DNA of 31,649 nt from Nanobdellota archaeon. GTDB lineage: Archaea > Nanobdellota > Nanobdellia > Woesearchaeales > JAHJBD01. Positions 1 through 8,704 of this stretch are shown piece by piece (positions within the stretch are counted from its first letter, which is position 1; every line of letters starts with the position of its first letter). The stretch covers positions 1-31,649 of the forward strand of contig JAHJBD010000105.1 of NCBI GenBank assembly GCA_018813725.1, written 5' to 3'. The notes under the pieces were generated by a model. The model made no database searches. It saw only the letters and a program-made list of their open reading frames with translations, and was not told where the DNA came from. The translations under genes and the position numbers were made by a program.

Positions 1-28
1 AAAAATAAAATTTTAAAAAAATAAAAAA

Positions 29-1987
29 TTAAGCACGATTCTTGATCAGGTCATCTACTACATTTGGATCTGCCAATGTGGTAGTATTACCAACATCGTT
101 TCCGCCTTGTGCGATCACTTTCAAGATTCGCCTCATGATCTTGCCAGACCTGGTCTTTGGAAGAGAGTCTGCAAACTGTATCTTATCTGGTTTTGCAATA
201 GGTCCGATCTCTTTAGCAACGTGCTGCCTTAATTCCTCAATAAGCTGAGGTGTTTTCTCAACCCCTTGGTTTAGTGTCACGAATGCATAGAGCGCCTGCC
301 CTTTAACCTCGTGAGGCATCGGAACAACTGCTGCTTCTGCGACTTTTGCATGAGACACTAATGCTGATTCTACCTCTGCAGTACCGATCCTGTGACCGGA
401 CACATTGATTACATCATCGATCCTTCCCATCAGCCAATAGTCGCCGTCCTCGTCTTTCCTTGCACCGTCTCCTGCAAAATACATACCTGGAAATCTTGAC
501 CAATAAGTATCGATAAACCTTTGGTGATCACCATATACAGTCCTCATCAAGCTTGGCCAAGGCTTCTTGATGCCAAGATATCCACCTTCATTAACCCCAG
601 CTTCAGTCCCATCCTCTTTCAGTATTATAGGTTCAATCCCAAAAAATGGCCTGCTTGCAGAAGAGGGTTTTAAGGTGATTGCTCCAGGGATAGGTGTTAT
701 CAATATCCCGCCAGTCTCTGTCTGCCACCAGGTATCAACAACAGGACAGTTCTTTTTTCCGATATTATCATAATACCACATCCATGCCTCTGGATTTATA
801 GGTTCACCCACAGTACCTAACAACTTAAGTGAGCTAATATCGTGCTTGGTTATAGGATCAGTCCCAAACCTGGCAAGCGCCCTTATTGCTGTTGGCGCAG
901 TATAGAATATATTTACCTTAAACTTCTCAACGATCTGCCAGAACCTATTATTATCGGGATATGTTGGCACACCCTCAAACATCAGGGTTGTCGCACCATT
1001 TGATAGAGGGCCATACATGATATAACTGTGCCCAGTTACCCAGCCGATGTCTGCAGTGCACCAATAGATGTCTTTTGGATGGTAATCAAATACATATTTG
1101 AATGTTTGGTTCACATATAAAAGATAACCTGCCTGGGTATGAAGCACCCCTTTTGGCTTGCCAGTTGTTCCTGAAGTATACAAGATAAATAATGTATCCT
1201 CTGAATCCATCTGTTCTGCTTCGCACTCTTCTGAAGCAGATTTCATCTCATCATCCCAATAAAAATCTCTCCCTTCTTTCATCTGTATCTCATTTTCTGC
1301 CCTCTTGGCAACTATGACTGACTCGATACAATCCACAGCTTCAAGCGCTTCATCTGCAATGTTTTTCAAAGGTATCTTTTTTCCAGCTCTAAGCCCGCCG
1401 TCAGCAGTAATAAGCATCTTGCACTTGCTGTCTAATATCCTATCCTTAAGCGATTCAGCGCTAAATCCACCAAATACTACAGAATGTATAGCACCAATCC
1501 TTGTGCAAGCAAGACATGCGATAGCAAGTTCAGGGATCATCGGCATATATAGGCAGACCCTGTCCCCCTTCTTTACACCTTTGCTTTTCATGACATTTGC
1601 AAACTTGCAAACTTCCTTATGGAGTTCGCGATAAGTGAACTTTCTAACATCCTCTTCAGGTTCCCCCTGCCAGATTATTGCTACCTTATCACCATTTTTC
1701 TCAAGCTGATTATCAAGACAGTTATAAGATATGTTTATCTTGCCGCCATCAAACCACGAGAACTTGACATTCTCCTTATCCCATTTAAAGACAGTATCCC
1801 ATCTCTTGAACCAATGAAGCTCTTCTGCTTTTTTTGCCCAGAAGCTTTCAGGATCAGCTATAGATTCAGCGTATAATTTATTATATTCCTCTTCACTTTT
1901 CACATAAGCTTTTTCGCTAAATTGTGCAGGTGGTGGAATCTTCCTGGATTCATTACTTATCGATGTAATTGTTTTTTCTTCAGACAT
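29..1987 (-). CDS. acs: Acetyl-CoA synthetase, AMP-forming
   Basis: Makes acetyl-CoA from acetate, ATP and CoA through acetyl-AMP, in the cytoplasm. The 652-residue length is normal for Acs. Seen: the adenylate-forming signature YTSGTTGKPKG in the middle, the WWQTETGG substrate/ATP motif, the hinge region with GRIDDVINVSGHRIGT, and the C-terminal PKTRSGKIMRR motif whose lysine is K616 (codon 140-142). That lysine is the one reversibly acetylated in bacterial Acs. The start is supported by a GGGGG Shine-Dalgarno 7 bases upstream. It is transcribed divergently from a deacetylase and a Pat-like acetyltransferase, which suggests post-translational control. Propionate or another short acid as a side substrate cannot be excluded. 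Confidence 0.96.
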   Translation of the reverse strand: MSEEKTITSISNESRKIPPPAQFSEKAYVKSEEEYNKLYAESIADPESFWAKKAEELHWFKRWDTVFKWDKENVKFSWFDGGKINISYNCLDNQLEKNGDKVAIIWQGEPEEDVRKFTYRELHKEVCKFANVMKSKGVKKGDRVCLYMPMIPELAIACLACTRIGAIHSVVFGGFSAESLKDRILDSKCKMLITADGGLRAGKKIPLKNIADEALEAVDCIESVIVAKRAENEIQMKEGRDFYWDDEMKSASEECEAEQMDSEDTLFILYTSGTTGKPKGVLHTQAGYLLYVNQTFKYVFDYHPKDIYWCTADIGWVTGHSYIMYGPLSNGATTLMFEGVPTYPDNNRFWQIVEKFKVNIFYTAPTAIRALARFGTDPITKHDISSLKLLGTVGEPINPEAWMWYYDNIGKKNCPVVDTWWQTETGGILITPIPGAITLKPSSASRPFFGIEPIILKEDGTEAGVNEGGYLGIKKPWPSLMRTVYGDHQRFIDTYWSRFPGMYFAGDGARKDEDGDYWLMGRIDDVINVSGHRIGTAEVESALVSHAKVAEAAVVPMPHEVKGQALYAFVTLNQGVEKTPQLIEELRQHVAKEIGPIAKPDKIQFADSLPKTRSGKIMRRILKVIAQGGNDVGNTTTLADPNVVDDLIKNRA

Positions 1988-2101
1988 ATTTAATCCCCCT
2001 TAAGTTCTTTATTGCATAAAGGGTGCATGATATGCTATTAAAAGTTTTTGGTTCTTAACAACAAGATAAATTTATATACATTATATCCCAAACCAATAAC
2101 T
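1988..2101. promoter_or_regulatory. Divergent promoter region acs / deacetylase
   Basis: For the plus-strand deacetylase a TATA box lies at 2071-2079 (TTTATATAC), about 27 bases before the ATG at 2102, giving a leaderless transcript. For acs a TATA-like TTTTAATA (minus strand) lies at 2036-2043, leaving a leader of roughly 25 bases with the GGGGGATT ribosome site at 1992-1999. The two promoters lie back to back in 114 bases, so one regulator could act on both. TGCA half-sites around 2013-2025 could form an operator, but this is weak. Confidence 0.6.
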
Positions 2102-3052
2102 ATGAAACTGATCTATAACAAGGTATTCTTGGACCATGATACAGGGATGCATCCTGAAAACCGTAAAAGGCTGGAATGTTTCAAAGGATTAGAAGAAACA
2201 GATATATTAAATGGTGAAAAGTATCTTGACCTAGTCCACACAAAAGAATACATCCAGCGTATTAAGAGATCACCACCAAGCCACCTTGATGATGATACTG
2301 TGATATCAAAAGATAGCTACAAAGCAGCAATATATGCTGTTGGCGCAACAATAATGGCTTCACAAACAGATGATTTTGCGCTTGTTAGGCCCCCAGGCCA
2401 TCACGCTTATCCAGATCATTCAAGCGGGTTCTGTATCTTCAACAATATTGCCATAGCCGCACAAAAACTGGTCAATGAAGGTAAAAAGGTCATGATCTTT
2501 GATTTTGATGCGCACCTAGGTGACGGCACAGTAAAATATTTCTACAAAAATGATAAGGTATTATATTGGTCACTTCATCAGTCTCCTGCATTCCCAGGCG
2601 GCGGTGACGCAAACGAGATTGGAGAAGGTAAAGGCAAAGGATATACTATCAATGTGCCCATGCCCCCTGGTTCAGGTGACGACATTTACCTCCAGGCTAT
2701 AGGAAACCTTATGCCGATAGCAAAACAGTTCAAGCCAGATATAGTAGCAGTCTCTGCCGGCTTTGATGCGCATTATTCAGACCTATTGTTAGACTTAAGG
2801 TTAAGCACAGGAGCATATTACAAGATAGGAAAAATACTTAAAGACAATTTTAAGCATATTTTTGCAACATTGGAAGGTGGCTATAATACACTATACTTGC
2901 CAAAATGCGTAAACAATTTTTTAGCAGGTATCAATGGCACAGAAATATCCCATAAAGAACGTGCAACAGATTCAACAATCCAGGTTATCCAGGAATATGA
3001 GGCCAGGATGTACGAGATCGAGAAGAATATATTAAAATTTTGGAAGGTATAG
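2102..3052 (+). CDS. HDAC/AcuC-family lysine deacetylase
   Basis: Zinc-dependent deacetylase of the arginase/HDAC fold, 316 residues. Seen: RPPGHHA with the active-site pair H100/H101, the metal motif DFDAHLGDGT (D136, H138), SAGFDAH with the third ligand D222, and LEGGY with the transition-state tyrosine Y261; all catalytic positions are intact. The start at 2102 is preferred over the TTG at 2048 because the TATA box at 2071-2079 would fall inside the longer reading frame. The gene is 4 bases upstream of the ACD-GNAT fusion and divergent from acs, so acetylated Acs is the most likely substrate (inference from bacterial AcuC). Chromatin proteins or polyamines are alternatives. Confidence 0.9.
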   Translation: MKLIYNKVFLDHDTGMHPENRKRLECFKGLEETDILNGEKYLDLVHTKEYIQRIKRSPPSHLDDDTVISKDSYKAAIYAVGATIMASQTDDFALVRPPGHHAYPDHSSGFCIFNNIAIAAQKLVNEGKKVMIFDFDAHLGDGTVKYFYKNDKVLYWSLHQSPAFPGGGDANEIGEGKGKGYTINVPMPPGSGDDIYLQAIGNLMPIAKQFKPDIVAVSAGFDAHYSDLLLDLRLSTGAYYKIGKILKDNFKHIFATLEGGYNTLYLPKCVNNFLAGINGTEISHKERATDSTIQVIQEYEARMYEIEKNILKFWKV

Positions 3053-3056
3053 AAAA

Positions 3057-5717
3057 ATGAACAGACTTGATTCAATATTTAAGGCAAAAACAGTAGCGGT
3101 GATTGGCGCTTCAAACAAAAAAGGAAGTGTTGGCCATGCACTGATAAAGAACCTAGTAGGGAGCGGATATGATGGGATAGTATACCCAGTAAATCCTAAA
3201 AGAACAAGTATTCTCGGAGTAAAATGCTATCAGTCAATAAAAGACATAACTGAAAAGATTGACCTTGCGATCATTGCCACGCCAGCTGCAACTGTACCTA
3301 AAATAGTTGAAGAGTGTGGTAAGGCAGGTGTAGGTGGCCTTGTTATAATCTCAGCAGGGTTTAAAGAAGTCGGTGAAGATGAGTTATGCAGCAATATCCT
3401 TGCTACTGCAAAAAGATACGATATGCCTATAATTGGCCCAAACTGCCTAGGGTTCATCAGACCCTCAACTCAACTAAACGCTAGCTTTGCAAAAAAGATG
3501 GCACTACCAGGCAAGATAGCATTCATCTCCCAGAGCGGAGCTTTAGGCACTGCAATATTAGACTGGAGCATAGACCAGAACGTAGGCTTCAGCCATTTCG
3601 TATCGATAGGTTCGATGCTTGACATAGGATTTCACGACCTGATAGATTATTTTGGACAGGATCCTGAAACCAATAGTATCCTGATATATATGGAATCATT
3701 AAGTGATGCCAGAAAATTCTTGAGCGCTGCAAGAGCATTTGCCAGGTCAAAACCCATTATCGTACTTAAGGTTGGTAGAAGCAGTGAAGGAGCAAAGGCA
3801 GCGATGAGCCACACAGGCAGTTTAGCAGGCAACGACGCTGTATACAATGCTGCATTTGAGCGTGCAGGCATAATCAGGGTTAACACGATAGGAGAATTAT
3901 TTGATAGTGCACAGACCTTAGCCATGCAAAAGAGGCCGCTTGGAAACAAACTGGCCATAGTAACAAACGCAGGAGGTCCTGGAGTCATTGCCACTGATTA
4001 TCTGATATCAAAAGGAGGTAAACTTGCTGAGCTTTCAAAAGAGACAATAGCAGAATTGAATAAGGTCATGCCTGCTGCATGGAGCCATGGGAATCCAGTA
4101 GATGTGCTTGGAGATGCAGATCCTGAGAGATATGAGAAAGCTATCCAGATCTGCATGAACGACAAAGGCATTGATGGAATATTGGTAATATTGACACCGC
4201 AGGAGATGACTGACTCAAAAGCAGTAGCGAAAAGCCTTGTAGATGTAAACAAGCATGACACAAAAACACTGCTTGCATCATGGATGGGAGAAGAAGATGT
4301 CCAAGAAGGAAGAAATATCCTGAAAAATGGCAATGTGCCTGTATACAGGATCCCAGAGAATGCGATAAGATCATTCATGAACATGTATAATTACTCAAAG
4401 AACCTAAAACTACTCTACGAAACACCTGCGACAATACCTCACGCATTCACTCCAAAGACAGAAGCAAACCGGGCTTTGATCGACAGGGTTGTTAAAGAAA
4501 AAAGGTATGTCATGACAGAGATAGAAGCAAAAGAGTTCCTATCAAATTATGATATTCCTGTGACAAAAAGTGGGGTTGCCAAAAGTCCAAAAGAAGCTAT
4601 GGACATCTCTTCAAAGATAGGATTTCCAGTAGCGATGAAGATAATGTCACCAGACATATTGCACAAGACAGATGTAGGAGGAGTAAAACTGAATATCATA
4701 TCTAAAGAAGAGGCAAAAAAAGCTTACTCAGATATCTTGGCTTCTGCAAAGAAGTACAGCCAAAAAGCAGATATCGAAGGCGTTTTTATTGAACAGATGA
4801 TATCCAAAAAATACGAACTGATAATAGGTTCAAAAAAAGACCCGATATTCGGACCAGCCATTGTTTTTGGCATGGGGGGTGTTGCCGTAGAGATATTCAA
4901 AGATACTAATGTCGGGCTCCCACCATTGAATATGAACTTGTCTATGCTTCTCATAGAAGAGACAAAGATATTCAAGCTGTTGAAAGGTTACAGGGGCATG
5001 CCAGGAGTTGACATCGAAAGCATCCAATTCTTATTATACAAATTTGCATACCTCCTAAGTGATTTCCCTGAGATACAAGATGTTGATATCAATCCATTTG
5101 CTGTTGATGAGCATGGAGGGATTGTCCTTGACGCCAAAGTGATACTAGATAAAAGCGTTATCGGAAAAAAGCTTAAGCCATATTCCCACATGGTAATCTT
5201 ACCTTACCCAAAAGAATATGTTACTGATTTTACCATGAAAAATGGAAAAAACGCGATCATCAGGCCAATTAAGCCTGAAGATGAACCTATGGAAGCAGAA
5301 ATGTTCTCAAAATTCAGCGAACAGACAGAAAGGTTTAGGTTTTTCACATTGATCAAAGACGTGACACATGAACTGTTGATGAGGTATACACAGATTGATT
5401 ATGACAGGGAGATCGCGCTGATCGCAGAAGTTGAAGAGAAAGGGAAAAAAAAGATGGCCGGAGTCGTTAGGCTTATCGCAGACCCATATAACGATACTGG
5501 CGAATTTGCCATAGTAGTTGCTGACCCATGGCAAAATCTAGGGATAGGCAACAAGTTCACAGATTATATATTAGATATAGCCAAGCAAAGAGGTATAAAG
5601 GGGGTGTACGCAGATTTCCTTAAAGACAATTATCTTATGAAAAATATGTTCAGCAAAAGAGGATTCACCATCACCTTGGACGATAACCTTTACCATGCTG
5701 AGCTTAGACTTCAATAA
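3057..5717 (+). CDS. ADP-forming acyl-CoA synthetase fused to GNAT acetyltransferase (Pat-type)
   Basis: A fusion of 886 residues, close to the length of enterobacterial Pat/YfiQ. Order: CoA-binding Rossmann domain (VIGASNKKGSVG at 15-26), succinyl-CoA-ligase-like domains to about 450, an ATP-grasp domain at about 490-700, then a GNAT domain from about 725. The GNAT part shows the acetyl-CoA loop WQNLGIGN (825-832) and a candidate general base E816 in GEFAIVV. In the ligase part, H252 (SHTGS) matches the phosphohistidine of ADP-forming acetyl-CoA synthetases, so that half may still be catalytic. Likely role, by neighbours: acetylation of Acs with an acyl-CoA-sensing domain. Alternatively it is an acetate-forming ACD with a regulatory GNAT tail. 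Co-transcribed with the deacetylase. Confidence 0.9.
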   Translation: MNRLDSIFKAKTVAVIGASNKKGSVGHALIKNLVGSGYDGIVYPVNPKRTSILGVKCYQSIKDITEKIDLAIIATPAATVPKIVEECGKAGVGGLVIISAGFKEVGEDELCSNILATAKRYDMPIIGPNCLGFIRPSTQLNASFAKKMALPGKIAFISQSGALGTAILDWSIDQNVGFSHFVSIGSMLDIGFHDLIDYFGQDPETNSILIYMESLSDARKFLSAARAFARSKPIIVLKVGRSSEGAKAAMSHTGSLAGNDAVYNAAFERAGIIRVNTIGELFDSAQTLAMQKRPLGNKLAIVTNAGGPGVIATDYLISKGGKLAELSKETIAELNKVMPAAWSHGNPVDVLGDADPERYEKAIQICMNDKGIDGILVILTPQEMTDSKAVAKSLVDVNKHDTKTLLASWMGEEDVQEGRNILKNGNVPVYRIPENAIRSFMNMYNYSKNLKLLYETPATIPHAFTPKTEANRALIDRVVKEKRYVMTEIEAKEFLSNYDIPVTKSGVAKSPKEAMDISSKIGFPVAMKIMSPDILHKTDVGGVKLNIISKEEAKKAYSDILASAKKYSQKADIEGVFIEQMISKKYELIIGSKKDPIFGPAIVFGMGGVAVEIFKDTNVGLPPLNMNLSMLLIEETKIFKLLKGYRGMPGVDIESIQFLLYKFAYLLSDFPEIQDVDINPFAVDEHGGIVLDAKVILDKSVIGKKLKPYSHMVILPYPKEYVTDFTMKNGKNAIIRPIKPEDEPMEAEMFSKFSEQTERFRFFTLIKDVTHELLMRYTQIDYDREIALIAEVEEKGKKKMAGVVRLIADPYNDTGEFAIVVADPWQNLGIGNKFTDYILDIAKQRGIKGVYADFLKDNYLMKNMFSKRGFTITLDDNLYHAELRLQ

Positions 5718-5719
5718 TA

Positions 5720-5762
5720 TTTATAAATATAAAAACAAACCTTTTTGAAATAATTATGGGGG
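5720..5762 (+). promoter_or_regulatory. Promoter and ribosome site of the OFA transporter
   Basis: TATA box TTTATAAATA at 5720-5729, then a short leader with a GGGGG ribosome site at 5758-5762, 7 bases before the ATG at 5770. The transporter can therefore be transcribed apart from the acetyltransferase upstream. Confidence 0.6.
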
Positions 5763-5769
5763 TAATATT

Positions 5770-6972
5770 ATGGCTAAGACTAATAGATGGTTCATTGTTT
5801 TGGGTGCGCTTATAATACAGCTATGCCTAGGTGCGATTTATTCATGGAGCGTATTTGTTAATCCATTGAAAACATTATATGGGTTTACTACCACACAGAC
5901 GCAGATCATTTTTTCAGTGGCACTAGCCACATTTGCTATCGTCATGGTCTTTGCAGGAAGATGGCAGGATAAGGCAGGTCCAAGGAAAGTAGCTATCGTC
6001 GGCGGATTGCTGCTTGGAGCAGGCTATGTTCTTGCTAGGTTTGCTGGTGGAGATTTCTTAAAGATCGTCTTGAGTATCGGAGTTATAGGTGGTGCAGGTA
6101 TAGGTTTCGGATATGTCTGCCCAATCGCTGCTTTGATAAAATGGTTCCCTGATAAGAGAGGGTTTATCACAGGTATTGCCGTTGCAGGCTTTGGTGGTGG
6201 AGCATGGATATTTGCAAAACTTGCTGAAAAACTTATTGCTTCATTAGGATTGATCGCCACTTTCTTCATACTAGGAATAATTTTTGGTGTTGCAGTTGTT
6301 GTTGGCGCATTGATATTAAGAAACCCACCAGAAGGATGGAAACCTAAAGGATGGAAAGAAGCCAAAAAAACGGACAACAAAGCTATTAAAAAAGATTACA
6401 CCTGGCAAGAGATGATTAAGACACCTCAATTCTGGATGTTATGGTTGATGTACACATTTGGCGCTGCTGCCGGTTTGATGGTGATAGGAAACCTCAAGCC
6501 ATTCGGCATATTTTCCGGAATGACACCTGTGGTTGCTGGCTCTGCAGTTGGCATCCTTGCACTGTTTAATGCTGCTGGAAGGATCACTTGGGGAACACTA
6601 TCTGATAAGCTTGGAAGGACAAGATCGATGTTTCTTATGTTCCTTTTACAAGGTTTGATGATGCTATACCTGATGAACATGGGAAAGACCGCTCTCATGC
6701 TTGCTATAGCAGCTGCATGGGTAGGATTTAACTTTGGCGGCAATTTTGCGCTTTTCCCGAGCGCAACTGCTGATTTCTTTGGAACAAAAAATCTAGGTGT
6801 TAATTACGGGTTTGTTTTCACATCTTATGGTGTTGCAGGAATTGTCGGACCAATATTAGGCGGCAAAGTGTTTGATATTACTGGCAGCTATCTTTTTGCA
6901 TTTATCCCAGCAGGCATAGCGTGCCTACTTGCAGGATTGATCGCACTAGCAACAAAAAAACCGAAAGAATAA
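5770..6972 (+). CDS. MFS transporter, OFA (oxalate/formate antiporter) family
   Basis: Integral membrane carrier of 400 residues with about 12 hydrophobic helices in two halves. Each half has a motif-A loop: GRWQDKAGPRK (63-73) and SDKLGRTRS from residue 278. The N-terminus (RWFIVLGA, then LGAIYSWSVF) is typical of OFA-family monocarboxylate carriers, which move oxalate, formate, lactate or similar anions. Lying next to acs and its putative acetylation enzymes, it may move acetate or another small carboxylate; the substrate is not visible in the sequence. The start is fixed by the GGGGG ribosome site. Its 3' end meets the isochorismatase-fold gene head-on. Confidence 0.85.
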   Translation: MAKTNRWFIVLGALIIQLCLGAIYSWSVFVNPLKTLYGFTTTQTQIIFSVALATFAIVMVFAGRWQDKAGPRKVAIVGGLLLGAGYVLARFAGGDFLKIVLSIGVIGGAGIGFGYVCPIAALIKWFPDKRGFITGIAVAGFGGGAWIFAKLAEKLIASLGLIATFFILGIIFGVAVVVGALILRNPPEGWKPKGWKEAKKTDNKAIKKDYTWQEMIKTPQFWMLWLMYTFGAAAGLMVIGNLKPFGIFSGMTPVVAGSAVGILALFNAAGRITWGTLSDKLGRTRSMFLMFLLQGLMMLYLMNMGKTALMLAIAAAWVGFNFGGNFALFPSATADFFGTKNLGVNYGFVFTSYGVAGIVGPILGGKVFDITGSYLFAFIPAGIACLLAGLIALATKKPKE

Positions 6973-6973
6973 A

Positions 6974-6979
6974 TTTTTT
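6974..6979 (+). terminator. Oligo-T terminator between convergent genes
   Basis: A T6 run followed by further T-rich sequence directly after the transporter stop codon, as in archaeal intrinsic termination. It overlaps the end of the convergent gene. Confidence 0.4.
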
Positions 6980-7523
6980 ATTTTATTATTTTCTGGATTT
7001 TCTTAAACTCTTCAGTACCTGCCTTGCCCAAAAGCTCAAATATCACCATTTCTGTAGAAACTACTTTTGCACCCTCTTGCTTTAGCCGGGATATAGCTAT
7101 CTTCTTATCTGACTCTTTTCTTGAAGATATCGCATCCTTCACCAGATATACATTAAACCCCTGCTCTAATGCACCGAGCGCAGTCTGAGTGATACATACA
7201 TGTGCTTCGATACCTGCCAGGATTATATTCTTGAATCTACTGATCTTCTTGACAAATTCTTTGTTCGCATAACAATCAAAAGTGATCTTCTCTATCGGAT
7301 CGTATTTTTTCAGCTCTTTTTGGATCTTACTAACGCTCTTGCCAAGCCCTTTTGGATATTGTTCAGTAACGATTATGGGTACACCCATTATCTGAAATGC
7401 CTGGATTATCTTTATTGTATTCTCTATTATTTTAGGAAGATCATTGATAGCCTGAACAAACTTATCCTGGATATCCACTACAACAAGCACACAATCCCCC
7501 CTATCCATCTTTAGAGTTTTCAT
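6978..7523 (-). CDS. Isochorismatase-fold cysteine hydrolase
   Basis: Small cytoplasmic hydrolase of 181 residues with the Asp-Lys-Cys catalytic set of the isochorismatase/nicotinamidase superfamily: D17 in VVVDIQDKF, K79 in PIEKITF and C110 in GIEAHVCITQ. The VCITQTAL stretch and overall length fit the YcaC-like branch, whose substrates are mostly unknown. The zinc-binding residues typical of true nicotinamidases are not evident, so nicotinamide is not favoured. Its ATG overlaps the Pelota stop codon (ATGA), so the two are translationally coupled. No functional link to ribosome rescue is known to me. Confidence 0.85.
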   Translation of the reverse strand: MKTLKMDRGDCVLVVVDIQDKFVQAINDLPKIIENTIKIIQAFQIMGVPIIVTEQYPKGLGKSVSKIQKELKKYDPIEKITFDCYANKEFVKKISRFKNIILAGIEAHVCITQTALGALEQGFNVYLVKDAISSRKESDKKIAISRLKQEGAKVVSTEMVIFELLGKAGTEEFKKIQKIIK

Positions 7524-8575
7524 TTTATCTTATACCTCAATATTGCGCCGATACCGCCTAAGCCGTCCAGCTTTTTCCCGCCATCATGCTCTTTTGAGAC
7601 TATTGTTATGCTGCCTTTGCTTGAATCCACTGATTTCATTATCTGATCCAGCCTGTCATAAGAACCTTTCTCCCGAAGGTCATTGATAAGTTTGTCTGTC
7701 ACCAAGAGGCTTTCCACGGCACCAGCTGATGCAGCCTCTTCTGTCTCTTTAATGCCATAAGACACAGCCCCATTCTTAGAGATTTTTGTGAGTAGCCTTT
7801 CCACTTCATTTATCTCCTTTGATATCCTTTCTTCATGTAATGCAGTCCTTACTTCATCACGCTTCATCACTTCATTTATCGCAGTCTTATCTGCAGATGA
7901 ACAAGTAGCATAGATTATCTTTTTCTTCAGCTCTGGGTCATTCAGGTGTTTTGACAGCTCTTCTTTCCAGAATGCAGGGCTTGCCACTATCACCTGATTT
8001 ATCTCGTACTTTTTCACATACTCTTCTATCCCTTTGATTATCTCTGAATAGAACGAACCTGTTAATTTCTCTTCAACTGCTTTTTTCTGCACTTTCCCTT
8101 TGATACTAGACAGGATATCATATCCATATCTCTTTACTAATGCAAAATATGCCTCTTCCCTGTCAAAAACACAGATAAGCACTTTTGATTTCATGCCTTT
8201 TGAAGCTTCATCAAGCTTGTCGATCTGGAACTTGAGCCATTTTTCCTTTATTATTGTGATGACTGAATTCTCTTCAACATTTATGGTATGATGCTCTCCC
8301 CTTGGAACATCTTCAGGCCCTTCGGTTATTACACCAAAAAGCCTCAGGATGTTATCCTTGAAATCAACCTTTTCAACACTTAATATGATAAATACAGTCT
8401 TCTTTACGACAGTTGCCTTCCTATCTTCCTCTCCGCCTATCTTTATCTTCCGGATAGTCTTGCCTTTAACAAGATCCTTAGGGTCGATTATCTGGCTAAG
8501 ATACCAAAGATCATCCAGGTTCTCGATCTGTACCTTAATTTCTCCATTCTTGTAATCTTTTGATAATACTTTCAT
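7520..8575 (-). CDS. pelA: mRNA surveillance protein Pelota (aPelota/Dom34)
   Basis: Binds the A site of stalled ribosomes with aEF1A or ABCE1 and promotes subunit release. The 351-residue protein has the three eRF1-like domains: N-terminal Sm-like domain (1-130, beginning MKVLSKDYKNGEI), central domain (about 131-260, with VIVASPAFWKEEL) and C-terminal domain (about 265-351, ending in a basic tail). The central domain lacks the GGQ tripeptide of release factors, as expected. The start at 8575 is preferred over an upstream in-frame start at 8638 because a TATA box (8597-8606) lies 26 bases before it and the family begins at this Met. Confidence 0.95.
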   Translation of the reverse strand: MKVLSKDYKNGEIKVQIENLDDLWYLSQIIDPKDLVKGKTIRKIKIGGEEDRKATVVKKTVFIILSVEKVDFKDNILRLFGVITEGPEDVPRGEHHTINVEENSVITIIKEKWLKFQIDKLDEASKGMKSKVLICVFDREEAYFALVKRYGYDILSSIKGKVQKKAVEEKLTGSFYSEIIKGIEEYVKKYEINQVIVASPAFWKEELSKHLNDPELKKKIIYATCSSADKTAINEVMKRDEVRTALHEERISKEINEVERLLTKISKNGAVSYGIKETEEAASAGAVESLLVTDKLINDLREKGSYDRLDQIMKSVDSSKGSITIVSKEHDGGKKLDGLGGIGAILRYKIK

Positions 8576-8704
8576 AAGGCTTACGATACAATCAACATAT
8601 ATAAAACTAATTGAAAAACAATCACTGAATTTCACCAAAACCTTTATATAGTGATTTGTTAATAAAATAATTCATAGTAGATATACCAATAAAGGTGATA
8701 TTCA
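8576..8704. promoter_or_regulatory. Divergent promoters of pelA and the envelope cluster
   Basis: On the minus strand a TATA box at 8597-8606 lies 26 bases before the pelA start (leaderless). On the plus strand a TATA box TTTATATA at 8643-8650 would start a leader of about 30 bases carrying GGTGAT (8694-8699), complementary to the archaeal 16S 3' end, just before the ATG at 8705. This is the only obvious strong promoter for the first three envelope genes. Confidence 0.55.

Noticed and set aside
1305..1634. Open frame on the plus strand opposite acs
   Set aside because: It is a shadow of acs in the other strand, with low-complexity composition and no ribosome site or motif.
2048..2101. N-terminal extension of the deacetylase from a TTG start
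   Set aside because: The promoter TATA box lies inside it and the added residues do not fit the family; the ATG at 2102 is better.
8576..8638. Longer Pelota with 21 extra N-terminal residues
   Set aside because: The family begins at MKVLSKDY, and the TATA box lies within the extension.
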